Below the pieces are notes generated by a model. It ran no database searches. It saw only the letters and a program-made list of their open reading frames with translations, and was not told the origin of the DNA. A program made the position numbers and the translations under genes. This document shows, piece by piece, positions 40,947 to 50,872 of a DNA stretch of 64,000 bases; the stretch's first letter is position 1; every line of letters starts with the position of its first letter. Source of the stretch: Melastoma dodecandrum (Eukaryota; Streptophyta; Magnoliopsida; Myrtales; Melastomataceae); assembly GCA_029817715.1 (NCBI GenBank), contig JARUPY010000595.1, positions 310,001-374,000 of the forward strand, given 5' to 3'.

Positions 40947-43154
40947 TCACTCGCCGGCCTCGCGCGGGTCCCAGCGCCACAGCGGCTTCGGCTTCGGCGA
41001 CCAGGGACGATCCTCGTCGGCGCCGCGCGCTTTGGCGATCGCAAAGCCATTCTTCGCCGCCCTCAGCGTCACCGCGCCGCTTTGCCTCAGCGACTCGCGA
41101 TCCAGCACGACCTTGGCCGCGCAGCCGCTCGGAGCGAGAAGCGGCGTCACCACGACCGCGGCGCGGACACAGTCTTCGGCGAAGGCGGCGCGGTCGAGAT
41201 CGACCGCCACCGCGCGCCCGTCGGCGAGCCGCGCGACGCAGCCGAGCTTGTCGCATTTGTCCCTGGCAATGGACGCCTTGGCGTCGCGGGCATCCGCGTC
41301 GGCGCGTAGCCATTGCTCAGCGTCGAACGCGCTCGGCCGCCGCCCGATCACCACCAGTCGTCCATCAGCCTGCCGCACGGCGGCGGCCTCGCCGCTCGGC
41401 GCCACGGCGACGTCGAAAGTCGGCCCGCTCGCCGCGCCGGCGATGCCGACCAACGCCAGCGGTATCGCGGTGGCGCGCAGCAGCACCGTGCGCCAGATGA
41501 CGGCACTTACGACCGCGAGAGCGAGCACCGGCAGTGCCCAGGGCGCGAAGGCAGGCAGGTGCAGGCTCGCCCCCGGCAGCGCGCCGATGAGCCGGGCTGC
41601 GTGGATCACGATGGCGATGCCGAGGCCGACCCAGTGCCAGACGAGGGCGTCGAGGCCGAACGGGTAGAGCAAGGTGCCGAGCAGCGCGCCGGGCACGGCG
41701 AAGACCTCGATGATGGTCAAGGTCAGCGGGTTGCCCATGAGCACGTACGGGTTCATCTCGTGAAAGTCGTAAGCCATGAACGAGGCCGTCGCGCTCGTCG
41801 CGCAGAAGGTGGCGAAGAGCGCACCGCGCAGGCCGTGCCCGCGGCGGCGGCGCATCCAGCCGCGGGAAGCCGCCTTGGCCGGCACGACGATCGCCGCATC
41901 AGCCTCGCGCGCGTATGTGGCGGCGCGCGCCTCGTAGACGGCGACGAGGGCGCCGACGGCGGCGAACGAGAGTTGGAAGCTCGCGCCGAGCAGTGCCTCC
42001 GGCTCGAAGAGCAGCACGCAGAGCGCGGCGAGCGCGAGATTGCGCATGGTGAGTGCGTGGCGGTCGAGGAGCACGGCGACAAGCATGATCAAGGTCATGA
42101 TCAGCGCGCGCTCGGTGCCGACGCGCGAGCCCGTCATCACGTCGTAGCCGATGGCGGCGACGATGGCGGCGGCGGCCGCCCATTTCTTGATCGGATAGCC
42201 CAAGGCCAGGGTGCGGCTCAGCGCCAGCAGGCGCCTCAGGCCGACGAAGAAGATGCCGGCGACCAGCGTCATCTGCACGCCGGAGATGGTGATGATGTGG
42301 AAGATACCGGCCTCGCGGATCAGGTCCTTGGCGTCATTGGAGAGGAAGTCGCGCTTGCCAGTCACCATGGCGGCGGCGATAGCGCCCTCGTCGCCGCCGA
42401 TGATCGTGTCGACACGCCGCGCGAGCGCGTTGCGGGCGCGGTCGATCGCCATGTTGGCGCGCAAGGCGAGGTCGGGCGGCTCGGGGGCCTCGGCATCCTC
42501 GATGCGGCCGAGCACGCTGCCGACAGCGCCGATGCGCGCGTACCAGGCGTCGCGCGCGAAATCGTAGCCGCCGGGCAACACCGCGCGCGGCGGCGGCAGC
42601 AGCCGCGCCTTGACCGCGACGAAGTCGCCCGCCGCGAGATCGGGCGTGCGGCGCGTGGTAAGGCGCACGCGGTAGGGCGTCCTGTCGGTATCGAGGCCGT
42701 CGCTGGCGGCCACGCGCAGGATGAAGCGCGCGCCCTCGCGGCGGAAATCCATCTCCTCGATATAGCCTTGCAGGGTGGCGATGCGGATGCGGTCGAGCGT
42801 CGGTGCGGCGACCCGGGCCGTCCGCCAGCCGGCGGACGCCATGCCGCCGGCGACCGCAGCCGCGCCGACCAAGACGATGAAGAGACGCTTATGGTGGCGC
42901 GCCAGCGCGGCGAGAAGGGCCAGGACGAGCGCAAGGGAGGACACGAGCGGGAGGCTCGGCTCGCGGTCGGCGGCATAGTAGAGGGCGACACCAGCGCCCG
43001 TCGCGACAGGAAACCATAGGAAAAGCCGGCGATGCTCGGCTTCGGTTTCCAGCGCGGCCCGCAACGCCGCCGGAAACCCGCGCAGCGCACCGGCGATGCC
43101 GCCGCGCGCGGCAGCCGCGCGACCATGCAGCGCCGTGCCGGCCGTCTCCGTCAT
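40947..43154 (-). CDS. comEC: ComEC/Rec2 family DNA-uptake channel protein
   Basis: Inner-membrane channel for single-stranded DNA in natural transformation. Intact, 735 residues. An N-terminal DUF4131-like/OB segment with LQGYIEEMDFRREGARFIL, then the competence domain with many helices and the landmark HIITISGVQMTLVAG; GSRVGTERALIMTLIML follows. The short C-terminus (VLDRESLRQSGAVTL...PWSPKPKPLW) lacks the metallo-beta-lactamase domain found in some relatives, as in many alphaproteobacteria. Lies 44 bp downstream of adk on the same strand; a hairpin sits between them. Confidence 0.92.
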   Translation of the reverse strand: MTETAGTALHGRAAAARGGIAGALRGFPAALRAALETEAEHRRLFLWFPVATGAGVALYYAADREPSLPLVSSLALVLALLAALARHHKRLFIVLVGAAAVAGGMASAGWRTARVAAPTLDRIRIATLQGYIEEMDFRREGARFILRVAASDGLDTDRTPYRVRLTTRRTPDLAAGDFVAVKARLLPPPRAVLPGGYDFARDAWYARIGAVGSVLGRIEDAEAPEPPDLALRANMAIDRARNALARRVDTIIGGDEGAIAAAMVTGKRDFLSNDAKDLIREAGIFHIITISGVQMTLVAGIFFVGLRRLLALSRTLALGYPIKKWAAAAAIVAAIGYDVMTGSRVGTERALIMTLIMLVAVLLDRHALTMRNLALAALCVLLFEPEALLGASFQLSFAAVGALVAVYEARAATYAREADAAIVVPAKAASRGWMRRRRGHGLRGALFATFCATSATASFMAYDFHEMNPYVLMGNPLTLTIIEVFAVPGALLGTLLYPFGLDALVWHWVGLGIAIVIHAARLIGALPGASLHLPAFAPWALPVLALAVVSAVIWRTVLLRATAIPLALVGIAGAASGPTFDVAVAPSGEAAAVRQADGRLVVIGRRPSAFDAEQWLRADADARDAKASIARDKCDKLGCVARLADGRAVAVDLDRAAFAEDCVRAAVVVTPLLAPSGCAAKVVLDRESLRQSGAVTLRAAKNGFAIAKARGADEDRPWSPKPKPLWRWDPREAGE

Positions 43155-43167
43155 CGCGGTTCACCCT

Positions 43168-43186
43168 GCCCCGCCGATCGCGGGGC
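43168..43186. terminator. Hairpin after adk
   Basis: GCCCCGC-CGATC-GCGGGGC, a perfect 7-bp GC-rich stem between the adk stop and the comEC start. No T tract, so a weak or factor-assisted terminator of the ribosomal transcript at most. Confidence 0.4.
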
Positions 43187-43198
43187 GTCGACCGGACG

Positions 43199-43792
43199 CT
43201 ACGCCGTCTGCCGCTCCGCGAGCAGCGTGTCGATCGCGGCAGAGACCTCGTCGATCGAGGCCATTCCGTCGACGGCCCGCAAATCGCCGCGCTTGCGGTA
43301 GTAGTCCGATACCGGCGCCGTCTGCTCGCGATAGGTCGCGAGGCGCTCGCGGAAGGCGTCGACGTTGTCGTCCTTGCGGACCGGCTCGCCGCGCGCCTTG
43401 GTCTGCTCGACTCGTGTCTCCATCCGCTTGACGAGCTGGCCCTCGTCGACCTCCAGCTCGATCACGGCGTCGAGCGCCATGCCCTTGCCGTCGAGCAGCG
43501 TGGTCAGCGCTTCGGCCTGCGGGATGGTGCGCGGGAAGCCGTCGAGGATGAACCCGTTCTTGGCGTCCGCCGCCTCGACCCGGTCGCCGATCAGCGCGAT
43601 GACGATCGCGTCCGGCACGAGCTTGCCGGCGTTCATGATGGCCTCGGCTTTCTTGCCGACCTCGGACTGCCCCTTGACCGCGGCGCGCAGCATGTCGCCG
43701 GTGGAAAGCTGCGGGATTGAGAGCGTGTCGACGAGGCGCGCGGACTGGGTGCCTTTGCCGGCGCCGGGCGGTCCGAGCAGAATGAGCCTCAT
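43199..43792 (-). CDS. adk: Adenylate kinase
   Basis: Interconverts AMP, ATP and ADP. Intact, 197 residues, the short-lid type usual in alphaproteobacteria. P-loop [15 protein letters not shown]-site [10 protein letters not shown] and [12 protein letters not shown] are clear; the lid is replaced by a short segment ([16 protein letters not shown]). Start ATG 43792 overlaps the secY stop by three bases. Last gene of the spc run here; rpsM-rpsK-rpoA-rplQ, which normally follow in alphaproteobacteria, are absent. Confidence 0.96.
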   Translation of the reverse strand: MRLILLGPPGAGKGTQSARLVDTLSIPQLSTGDMLRAAVKGQSEVGKKAEAIMNAGKLVPDAIVIALIGDRVEAADAKNGFILDGFPRTIPQAEALTTLLDGKGMALDAVIELEVDEGQLVKRMETRVEQTKARGEPVRKDDNVDAFRERLATYREQTAPVSDYYRKRGDLRAVDGMASIDEVSAAIDTLLAERQTA

Positions 43793-45128
43793 CGCTTCCC
43801 TCTTCCCTTGAGCTTCGCGCGCTTGATCAGGCCTTCGTATTGATGCGCCTGCAGATGTCCGTGGATCTGCGCCACCGTGTCCATCGTCACGTTGACGACG
43901 ATCAGCAGGGAGGTGCCGCCGAAATAGAACGGCATATTGAACCACGCGCGCAGAAGCTCGGGTATTAGACATATGACAGCCAGATAGGCGGCACCGAGCA
44001 CGGTGACCCGCATCAGGATCTTGTCGATGTACTGGGCCGTACGCTCGCCCGGGCGGATGCCCGGAATGAAGCCGCCGTGCTTCTTCAGATTGTCGGCCGT
44101 GTCGACCGGATTGAACACGATCGCCGTGTAGAAAAAGGCGAAGAAGACGATCAGCGCGACATAGGTGAGGAGGTAGAGCGGTCGCCCTGGGCCGAGATAG
44201 GCCTGGATCGCGCCGAGGATCCCGCTGGTCGCGCCGCCCTTCAGCGAGAAGTTGGCGATGGTCGTCGGCAGCAGCAGCAGCGACGACGCGAAGATCGGCG
44301 GGATGACGCCGGACGTGTTCAGCTTCAGCGGCAGGAAGGACGTCTGGCCCTCGTACACGCGGTTGCCGTGCTGGCGCTTGGGATAGGTGATGAGAAGGCG
44401 CCGCTGCGCGCGCTCCATGAAGACGATGAACGCGGTGACGGCGATGCACATGATCGCGACCGCGAGGATCGCGCCCTTCGAGATCGAGCCCTGGCGGCCG
44501 AACTCCAACGTGTTGGCGATGGCGGCCGGAACGCGGCGACGATGCCGGCGAAGATGATCAGCGAGGTGCCGTTGCCGATGCCGCGCGAGGTGATCTGCTC
44601 GCCGAGCCACATCAGGAACATGGTGCCGCCCATCAAGGTCAACACGGTCGAGATGCGGAAAAACCAGCCGGGATCGGTGACGACGTTGTGCTGGCCTTCG
44701 AGCCCGACCGAGATGCCGTACGCCTGGAACGCCGCCAACCCCACGGTGAGATAGCGGGTGTATTGATTGATCACCTTCCTGCCCGCCTCGCCCTCCTTCT
44801 TCAGGGTTTCGAGCGAGGGGATCACCGAGGTCATCAGCTGGATGATGATCGACGCCGAAATATACGGCATGATGTTCAGCGCGAAGATCGTCATGCGCTG
44901 AACGGCGCCGCCCGAGAACATGTTGAAAAGCTCGAGCACGCCCTGCTTGTGCGACGTGAAGTTCGCCTGGAAGGCGGCCGGATCGATGCCAGGCAGCGGG
45001 ATGTAGGTGCCGAGCCGGTAGATGACCAGCGCGCCGAGCGTGAACCAGATGCGCTTCTTCAGCTCCTCCGCCTTGGCGAAGGCACCCCAATTGACGTTTG
45101 CCGCGAGCTGCTCTGCCGCCGATGCCAT
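43789..45128 (-). CDS. secY: Preprotein translocase subunit SecY (one frameshift)
   Basis: Central pore of the Sec translocon, ten membrane helices. Start ATG 45128. Landmarks: [96 protein letters not shown] and GFIPGIRPG. One base seems missing near 44535, changing VAAFRPPSP into the expected VAA(V)[10 protein letters not shown]. About 446 codons. One of only three broken genes to the right of 34.4 kb. Confidence 0.95.
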
Positions 45129-45201
45129 AGGGTGCTCCTAACCTCGCCTCATATACGCACGAGGAGGGCCTGCGGATACCCTCCTCCCGCTGGCCTCGGC
45201 T

Positions 45202-45233
45202 CCCTCCTTCTCCCGCTTGTGGGAGAGGGAGGG
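45202..45233. repeat. Degenerate palindromic repeat A4 (secY-rplO spacer)
   Basis: CCCTCCTTCTCCC-GCTTGT-GGGAGAGGGAGGG, a 13-bp hairpin with one mismatch, related to the core of repeats A1-A3. It is 9 bp beyond the rplO stop, within the 113-bp gap before secY. Confidence 0.6.
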
Positions 45234-45241
45234 CTGCGGCC

Positions 45242-45733
45242 CTACTCCGCCGCCGCTTCGGCCTTCTGCTTCTTCTCGACCAGCAGCTTCACCGAACCGC
45301 CGGCCTTTTCGATGGCCGCCACCGCGCTCTTGGAGGCGGCAGCGACTTCGAACGCCAGCTTGGCCGTCAGCTCGCCGACACCAAGGATCTTCACGCCGTC
45401 GCGCGGCTTCGAGCAGAGGCCCGCCGCGACAAGGCTGTCGATGGTGACCGGCGCGCCCGCCTCGAGCTTGCCGGCATCCACCGCCGCCTGGATGCGGCCG
45501 ATGTTCACCTCGTTGTAGTCGGTCGAGAACGGATTCCAGAACCCGCGCTTGGGCAGGCGACGGTGCAGCGGCATCTGGCCGCCCTCGAACCCGTTGATCG
45601 AGACGCCTTCGCGGCTCTTCTGGCCCTTCTGGCCACGGCCGGCGGTCTTGCCCTTGCCCGAGCCGATGCCGCGTCCGACGCGCATGCGCTCCTTGACGGC
45701 GCCCGGGTTGTCGCGGATCTCGTTGAGCTTCAT
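45242..45733 (-). CDS. rplO: 50S ribosomal protein L15
   Basis: Intact, 163 residues from ATG 45733 (GGAGGACG upstream); an in-frame ATG at 45754 is less likely. [38 protein letters not shown] and [18 protein letters not shown] identify L15. An Ala/Glu tail ends the protein. Confidence 0.97.
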   Translation of the reverse strand: MKLNEIRDNPGAVKERMRVGRGIGSGKGKTAGRGQKGQKSREGVSINGFEGGQMPLHRRLPKRGFWNPFSTDYNEVNIGRIQAAVDAGKLEAGAPVTIDSLVAAGLCSKPRDGVKILGVGELTAKLAFEVAAASKSAVAAIEKAGGSVKLLVEKKQKAEAAAE

Positions 45734-45743
45734 GACGTCCTCC

Positions 45744-45932
45744 TCAACCGACAACGCGAACGAGATGGCGGACGGCGTGGATCATGCCGCGCACCGCGGG
45801 CGTGTCCTCGAGCGTCGCGCGACGCCCGATCTTGTTCAGCTTCAACCCGACGAGGGTCTGGCGCTGGACGGCCGGCCGCCCGATCGGGCTGCCGGTCTGC
45901 TCGACCGTGAGGGTCTTGCCTTGCTGAGCCAT
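45744..45932 (-). CDS. rpmD: 50S ribosomal protein L30
   Basis: 62 residues from ATG 45932. [20 protein letters not shown] and [17 protein letters not shown] are the L30 signature. Sits between rpsE (16 bp) and rplO (10 bp). Confidence 0.96.
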   Translation of the reverse strand: MAQQGKTLTVEQTGSPIGRPAVQRQTLVGLKLNKIGRRATLEDTPAVRGMIHAVRHLVRVVG

Positions 45933-45948
45933 GATCGATCCTCCCGGC

Positions 45949-46593
45949 TCAGGACGCTTCGGCGCCGGCGGCCTCGGCGCCCGGCGCATCGGCCACGATC
46001 GCCTCGACGGGCGCGGTCTCGGTGTCGCCGCCACCCGGGCGACGGGACTGCAGGGTCGACACCTTGATGTTGCGGCGCGCCGCCACGGCGCGCGGCGAAT
46101 CCTCGTTCTTCAAGGCATCAAAGGTCGCGCGGATCATGTTGTAGGGGTTCGACGAGCCCTGCGACTTGGCGACGACGTCGTGCATGCCGAGCGACTCGAA
46201 GATCGCGCGCATCGGGCCACCGGCGATGATGCCGGTGCCCGCGGGCGCCGCGCGGAGCACGACGCGACCAGCGCCGTGGCGGCCGTTGACGTCGTGGTGC
46301 AGGGTGCGGCCTTCGCGCAGCGGCACGCGGATCAGACCGCGCTTGGCCGACTCGGTCGCCTTGCGGATGGCTTCCGGCACTTCGCGCGCCTTGCCGTGGC
46401 CGAAGCCGACGCGGCCCTTCTGGTCGCCGATCACCACCAGCGCGGCGAAACCGAAGCGCTTGCCGCCCTTCACCACCTTCGCCACGCGGTTGATGTGCAC
46501 AAGCCGATCGACGAACTCACCGTCGCCGTCGCGGTCTCTGTCCCTGTTGCGGTCCCGGTCGCGTCCGCGACCTCCGCCTCTCTCGTCAGCCAT
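45949..46593 (-). CDS. rpsE: 30S ribosomal protein S5
   Basis: Intact, 214 residues from ATG 46593. The N-terminus is a charged low-complexity stretch of Arg-Asp pairs ([16 protein letters not shown]), then [36 protein letters not shown] and [19 protein letters not shown]5 proteins of this group often carry RD-rich leaders, but this one is long. The 165-bp gap upstream, towards rplR, is largely repeat B2. Confidence 0.97.
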   Translation of the reverse strand: MADERGGGRGRDRDRNRDRDRDGDGEFVDRLVHINRVAKVVKGGKRFGFAALVVIGDQKGRVGFGHGKAREVPEAIRKATESAKRGLIRVPLREGRTLHHDVNGRHGAGRVVLRAAPAGTGIIAGGPMRAIFESLGMHDVVAKSQGSSNPYNMIRATFDALKNEDSPRAVAARRNIKVSTLQSRRPGGGDTETAPVEAIVADAPGAEAAGAEAS

Positions 46594-46655
46594 TCTCTCT
46601 CTCGTCACTTGCGCGGGTGGGAACCTGCCCTGCCCGCTCGCTTCGATATTTCACC

Positions 46656-46758
46656 CGTCATTGCGAGCCGTAGGCGAAGCAACCCAGGGGCGGAAGTGCT
46701 CCTCATTCCAGAGGTCGCCCTGCGGCCCCTGGGTTGCTTCGCTGCGCTCGCAATGACG
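46656..46758. repeat. Palindromic repeat B2 (rplR-rpsE spacer)
   Basis: A 103-bp imperfect palindrome matching B1: CGTCATTGCGAGC at the left, AACCCAGGGGC and GCCCCTGGGTT around the centre, GCTCGCAATGACG at the right. Its last base is directly next to the rplR stop codon (46759-46761). In the transcript it would fold into a long hairpin between the rplR and rpsE cistrons. Confidence 0.85.
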
Positions 46759-47115
46759 CTAGAACGTCAGGCCGCCCTCGCGGGCGCCCTCGGCGAGCGC
46801 CTTGACGCGCCCGTGGTAGAGATAGCCGCCGCGGTCGAACACGACTTCGGTCACGCCTGCCGACTTCGCGCGCTCGGCGATGAGCTTGCCGACGGCGTTC
46901 GCCGCCTCGATGTTGGCGCCAGTCTTCAGCGCCTCGCGCTGATCCTTCTCCAGCGAGGAAGCGGATGCCAGCGTGCGGCCCTCGGCGTCGTCGATGATCT
47001 GGCAATAGATCTGCTTCGACGAGCGGAATACCGAGAGGCGCGGCTTGCCATAGGCCCGTGCGCGGATCGTCTTGCGGACGCGGGCCTTGCGGCGCGCGGA
47101 GGAAACCTGTGCCAT
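46759..47115 (-). CDS. rplR: 50S ribosomal protein L18
   Basis: Intact, 118 residues. [13 protein letters not shown] core ([20 protein letters not shown]), [20 protein letters not shown] and [20 protein letters not shown] identify L18. Binds 5S rRNA. Its stop codon abuts repeat B2. Confidence 0.97.
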   Translation of the reverse strand: MAQVSSARRKARVRKTIRARAYGKPRLSVFRSSKQIYCQIIDDAEGRTLASASSLEKDQREALKTGANIEAANAVGKLIAERAKSAGVTEVVFDRGGYLYHGRVKALAEGAREGGLTF

Positions 47116-47121
47116 CGTGCC

Positions 47122-47655
47122 TTACTTCTTCTTGCCTTCCTTGCGGAAGATGAACTCGTCCGAATATTTCACGCCCTTGCCCTTGTAGGGCTCCGGCGGC
47201 CGCAGCGCGCGGATCTCGGAGGCGACCTGGCCGACCTGGCGCTTGTCGTTGCCGGAGATCTGGATCTCGACGGGGCGCGGCGTCGCGATCGTGATCCCGT
47301 CGGGGATCGCGAACGGGATGTCGTGGCTGTAGCCGAGCGACAGCTGCAGCACCTTGCCCTGGACGGCGGCCTTGTAGCCGACGCCGGTGATCTCGAGCTT
47401 CTTCGTGAAGCCGGTGGTGACGCCGACGACGAGGTTGTTCACCTGCGCCCGCGACATGCCCCACATGGCCTGCGCACGCTTGGTGTCCGAGCGCGGCTTC
47501 ACCTCGATCTCGTCGTTGGCGAACTTGACCTCGACCTCGTCGGGGACGGTGAACGAGAGCTCGCCCTTCGAGCCCTTCACGGTGACGTGCTGGCCCTGGA
47601 CGTTGGCGGTCACCCCTTTCGGGATGGCGACGGGCTTCTTTCCGACGCGTGACAT
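47122..47655 (-). CDS. rplF: 50S ribosomal protein L6
   Basis: Intact, 177 residues from ATG 47655: [50 protein letters not shown], and the C-terminal [18 protein letters not shown] signature. Confidence 0.97.
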   Translation of the reverse strand: MSRVGKKPVAIPKGVTANVQGQHVTVKGSKGELSFTVPDEVEVKFANDEIEVKPRSDTKRAQAMWGMSRAQVNNLVVGVTTGFTKKLEITGVGYKAAVQGKVLQLSLGYSHDIPFAIPDGITIATPRPVEIQISGNDKRQVGQVASEIRALRPPEPYKGKGVKYSDEFIFRKEGKKK

Positions 47656-47680
47656 GGTTTGCAATCCTTCCTTGCGCCGG

Positions 47681-48073
47681 TCAGAAGACCTTGCAGAGCA
47701 CTTCGCCGCCGACGTTGGCGTCGCGTGCCGCATGGTCCGCCATGACGCCCTTCGGCGTCGAGACGATGGTCATGCCCAGGCCGTTGGCGACGGGCGGGAT
47801 CGAATCGACCGCGGCATAGACGCGGCGGCCCGGCTTCGAGACCCGCGAGATCTCACGGATGACCGGCTGGCCCTCGAAATATTTCAGCTCGATCTCGAAC
47901 TCGGAAAGGCCATTGCCGAACTCCGTCGTCGAATAGCCGCGGATGTAGCCTTCGGCCTGCAACACGTCGAGCACGTTGGCGCGCAACTTCGAGCCCGGTG
48001 TCTGCACCTTGCTCTTGCGGCGCATGCCGGCGTTGCGGATGCGGGTGAGCATATCGCCCAACGGATCGTTCAT
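47681..48073 (-). CDS. rpsH: 30S ribosomal protein S8
   Basis: Intact, 130 residues: [20 protein letters not shown] at the start and the RNA-binding C-terminus [20 protein letters not shown] with final CKVF. 7 bp after it upstream lies rpsN. Confidence 0.97.
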   Translation of the reverse strand: MNDPLGDMLTRIRNAGMRRKSKVQTPGSKLRANVLDVLQAEGYIRGYSTTEFGNGLSEFEIELKYFEGQPVIREISRVSKPGRRVYAAVDSIPPVANGLGMTIVSTPKGVMADHAARDANVGGEVLCKVF

Positions 48074-48085
48074 GGCGTGCCTCCC

Positions 48086-48391
48086 TTACCAGCTCGACTT
48101 GACGACGCCGGGGATCAGGCCCTGCGAGCCAAGCTCGCGCAGCGCGATGCGCGAGATGCGCATCTTGCCGGTGAAGGCGCGCGGACGGCCCGTCACCTCG
48201 CAGCGGTTGCGGATGCGCTCCGGGGCCGAGTTGCGCGGCAATTCCGCCAGACGCAGGCGCGCCTCGAACCGCTCCTCCATCGGCAGGGACTCGTTGTTCG
48301 CCGTGTCCTTCAGGCGCTTGCGTCGTCCAGCATACTGCTTGACGAGCTTCATGCGCCGCTTGTTGTTCTCGATCGCGCTCTTCTTCGCCAT
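48086..48391 (-). CDS. rpsN: 30S ribosomal protein S14
   Basis: Intact, 101 residues, the long zinc-independent form (no CxxC pairs): [40 protein letters not shown] and [18 protein letters not shown]. Confidence 0.97.
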   Translation of the reverse strand: MAKKSAIENNKRRMKLVKQYAGRRKRLKDTANNESLPMEERFEARLRLAELPRNSAPERIRNRCEVTGRPRAFTGKMRISRIALRELGSQGLIPGVVKSSW

Positions 48392-48452
48392 CTTACGAAT
48401 CTATCCTTCGGTTACCGCGTTTGAGCGTGCTTTGCTTTCGCTTGGCGGCCGC

Positions 48453-49169
48453 TCACTGCCGGAACGGGAAATTGAACGCGCGCAGCAAAGCGCGCGCCTC
48501 GGCGTCGGTCTTCGCCGTGGTGCAGATCACGATGTCCATGCCGCGCACGGAATCGACCTTGTCGTAATCGATCTCGGGGAACACGATCTGTTCCTTCAGA
48601 CCGAGCGCGTAGTTGCCGCGCCCGTCGAAGCTCTTGGCGTTGACGCCGCGGAAGTCGCGCACGCGCGGCAGCGCCACGGTGACGAGACGGTCGAGGAACT
48701 CGTACATGCGCGTCTTGCGCAGGGTGACCTTGGCACCGATCGGCATGTTCTCGCGCACCTTGAAGGTCGAGATCGCCTTGCGGGCGCGCGTCACGATCGG
48801 CTTCTGGCCGGCGATCAGCGCGAGGTCGTTGGCGGCGGTCGTCACCTTCTTGGTGTCGTTGACGGCCTCGCCGACGCCCATGTTGAGCACGATCTTGTCG
48901 ATCTTCGGCACTTCGAACTTGTTCTTGTAGCCGAACTCCTTGATCATCTGCTTGCGAACCACCTCGTCGTAGTGCTTGCGCATGCGCGGCGTGTAGTCCT
49001 TCGGCGCGACGAGGCTGTCGGCCGAGGCGGTCGCGTAGGTCGGCTTGTTCCGCCCGACGTTCTCGGTCGGGACAGCCTTCGAGTCCTTGGCGGTCGCCTT
49101 GGGCGCGGCGCCCTTGGCTCCCTTCGCGCCACCTTTGGCGGCGCCCTTACCACCCTTGGCGTCAGCCAT
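48453..49169 (-). CDS. rplE: 50S ribosomal protein L5 with long N-terminal extension
   Basis: 238 residues, against about 180-185 for most L5 proteins. The first 55 or so are low-complexity Lys/Gly/Ala ([20 protein letters not shown]) followed by a linker; normal L5 starts at [20 protein letters not shown] and continues [55 protein letters not shown] and [17 protein letters not shown]. The frame is intact and its ATG 49169 overlaps the rplX stop by eight bases, which supports this start. An internal start in the linker cannot be excluded. Confidence 0.93.
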   Translation of the reverse strand: MADAKGGKGAAKGGAKGAKGAAPKATAKDSKAVPTENVGRNKPTYATASADSLVAPKDYTPRMRKHYDEVVRKQMIKEFGYKNKFEVPKIDKIVLNMGVGEAVNDTKKVTTAANDLALIAGQKPIVTRARKAISTFKVRENMPIGAKVTLRKTRMYEFLDRLVTVALPRVRDFRGVNAKSFDGRGNYALGLKEQIVFPEIDYDKVDSVRGMDIVICTTAKTDAEARALLRAFNFPFRQ

Positions 49170-49479
49170 CGATCAAATCTCCGGAACGCTTGGCGAAGCG
49201 GACCTTGCGGCCGTCTTCGAGAATCTTGAACCCGACGCGGGTCGGCTTGCCGTCACGCGGATCGGCGAAGGCGAGGTTCGACAGGTGGATCGTCCCTTCC
49301 TTCGAGACGATGCCCGCCTCCTGCGACTGCGTCTGACGCTGGTGGCGCTTGGCGACGTTGACGCCCTGCACCACGGCGCGGTTCTCTTTCGGGATCACCT
49401 TGAGCACCTCGCCGGTGCGACCCTTGTCGCGGCCGGTCGTGACGACGACCTTGTCGCCCTTCTTGATCTTGGCGGCCAT
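49162..49479 (-). CDS. rplX: 50S ribosomal protein L24
   Basis: 105 residues from ATG 49479: [40 protein letters not shown], and [20 protein letters not shown] with [15 protein letters not shown] overlaps the rplN stop by one base. Confidence 0.97.
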   Translation of the reverse strand: MAAKIKKGDKVVVTTGRDKGRTGEVLKVIPKENRAVVQGVNVAKRHQRQTQSQEAGIVSKEGTIHLSNLAFADPRDGKPTRVGFKILEDGRKVRFAKRSGDLIDG

Positions 49480-49848
49480 CACAGCACCTCCGGCGCGAGC
49501 GAGATGATCTTCATGTGGTTGCGCGCGCGCAGCTCGCGCGGCACCGGCCCGAAGATGCGGGTGCCGACCGGCTCCGACTGGTTGTTGACCAGCACCGCGG
49601 CGTTGCCGTCGAAGCGGATCGTCGAGCCGTCGGCGCGATGGATGTCCTTGGCGGTGCGCACCACCACGGCCTTCATGCACGTCGCCCTTCTTCACCTTGC
49701 CGCGCGGCTGCGCTTCCTTGATCGACACGACGATGATGTCGCCCACGGCAGCATAGCGGCGCTTCGAGCCGCCCAGCACCTTGATGCACATCACGCGTCG
49801 CGCGCCCGAATTGTCGGCGACGTCGAGATTGGTCTGCACCTGAATCAT
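49479..49848 (-). CDS. rplN: 50S ribosomal protein L14 (one frameshift)
   Basis: [20 protein letters not shown] and [19 protein letters not shown] from ATG 49848, then after one extra base near 49677 (GACGTGCATG for GACGTCATG) [40 protein letters not shown] and ISLAPEVL. About 122 residues. L14 is essential, so the shift is presumably a sequence error. Confidence 0.95.
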
Positions 49849-49945
49849 GGCCCGAGGCCCTTTCTGTCAGATCGGTTTCCGATCCCTCGCGGGGCCGGAC
49901 TACGCCTGGTGGGGTGTTTCTCCCCCGGCTTTGATTCCTGTTGCG

Positions 49946-50197
49946 TCAGCTCTGCTGCGCGGCTCCGACGTGGCCGACGACCGCCCAGCGCTTGAGCCGC
50001 GAGATCGGCCGCGTCTCCTCGATGGAGACGACGTCGCCGACCTTGTATGTGCGCGCCTCGTCGTGGGCGTGGTAGTTCTTCGTGCGCCGCACCGTCTTCT
50101 TCAACAGCGGATGCGTGAAACGGCGCTCGACCTTCACGACGACGGTCTTCTCCTGCTTGTCGGAGACGACGACGCCCTGGAGAACTCTCTTCGGCAT
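49946..50197 (-). CDS. rpsQ: 30S ribosomal protein S17
   Basis: 83 residues: [40 protein letters not shown] and [18 protein letters not shown] are the S17 pattern. A 97-bp gap without a gene separates it from rplN. Confidence 0.97.
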   Translation of the reverse strand: MPKRVLQGVVVSDKQEKTVVVKVERRFTHPLLKKTVRRTKNYHAHDEARTYKVGDVVSIEETRPISRLKRWAVVGHVGAAQQS

Positions 50198-50204
50198 GGT
50201 CTTC

Positions 50205-50417
50205 TTATCCTTGCTGCGCGGCGCGCTTCTGGGCGGCGAGCGTCTTCAGCCGCGCGATGTCGCGGCGCACGACGCGGACGCGCGAGGTGTTTTCGAGCTG
50301 GCCCGTCGCGCGCTGAAAGCGCAGGTTAAACTGCTCCTTCTTGAGGTTCAGCACCTCCTGCTCGCGCTGGTCGTCCGACATCTGCTTGAGGTCGGTGAGA
50401 CGATTTTTCGATTTCAT
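50205..50417 (-). CDS. rpmC: 50S ribosomal protein L29
   Basis: 70 residues: [20 protein letters not shown] and [19 protein letters not shown], typical L29 helical hairpin. Confidence 0.96.
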   Translation of the reverse strand: MKSKNRLTDLKQMSDDQREQEVLNLKKEQFNLRFQRATGQLENTSRVRVVRRDIARLKTLAAQKRAAQQG

Positions 50418-50428
50418 CCTCGTCTCTC

Positions 50429-50842
50429 CTATTCCGCGATCCGCTCGACGAAGCGCGTCTTGATCGGCAGCTTGGCCGCGGCAAGGGTCAGCGCCTCCTT
50501 GGCGAGCGTCACCGGCACGCCGTCGAGCTCGAACATGATGCGGCCCGGCGCGACGCGGCAGGCCCAGAGCTCGATCGCGCCCTTGCCCTTACCCATGCGC
50601 ACTTCGGTCGGCTTCTTGGTGACCGGCACGTCAGGGAACACCCGGATCCATACGCGGCCGGCGCGTTTCATGTGACGCGTCATGGCACGACGAGCCGCCT
50701 CGATCTGGCGCGCCGTCACGCGCTCCGGCTCCATGGCCTTGAGGCCGAACTGGCCGAAGTTCAGCTCCGTGCCGCCCTTCGAGGTGCCGCGGATACGGCC
50801 CTTGAAGGCCTTCCTGAACTTTGTCTTCTTCGGTTGAAGCAT
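50429..50842 (-). CDS. rplP: 50S ribosomal protein L16
   Basis: Intact, 137 residues: [60 protein letters not shown] and [17 protein letters not shown]. Confidence 0.97.
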   Translation of the reverse strand: MLQPKKTKFRKAFKGRIRGTSKGGTELNFGQFGLKAMEPERVTARQIEAARRAMTRHMKRAGRVWIRVFPDVPVTKKPTEVRMGKGKGAIELWACRVAPGRIMFELDGVPVTLAKEALTLAAAKLPIKTRFVERIAE

Positions 50843-50872
50843 TGGATGAAGCTCTTAACGAGAAATGGGTGA

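Noticed and set aside
41313..43019. A 568-codon plus-strand frame opposite comEC
   Set aside because: Antisense shadow with low-complexity charged composition; comEC on the other strand is intact and recognisable.
45931..47652. A 573-codon plus-strand frame opposite rpmD-rplF
   Set aside because: Antisense shadow of ribosomal protein genes, running through the repeat B2; no ribosome site or family features.
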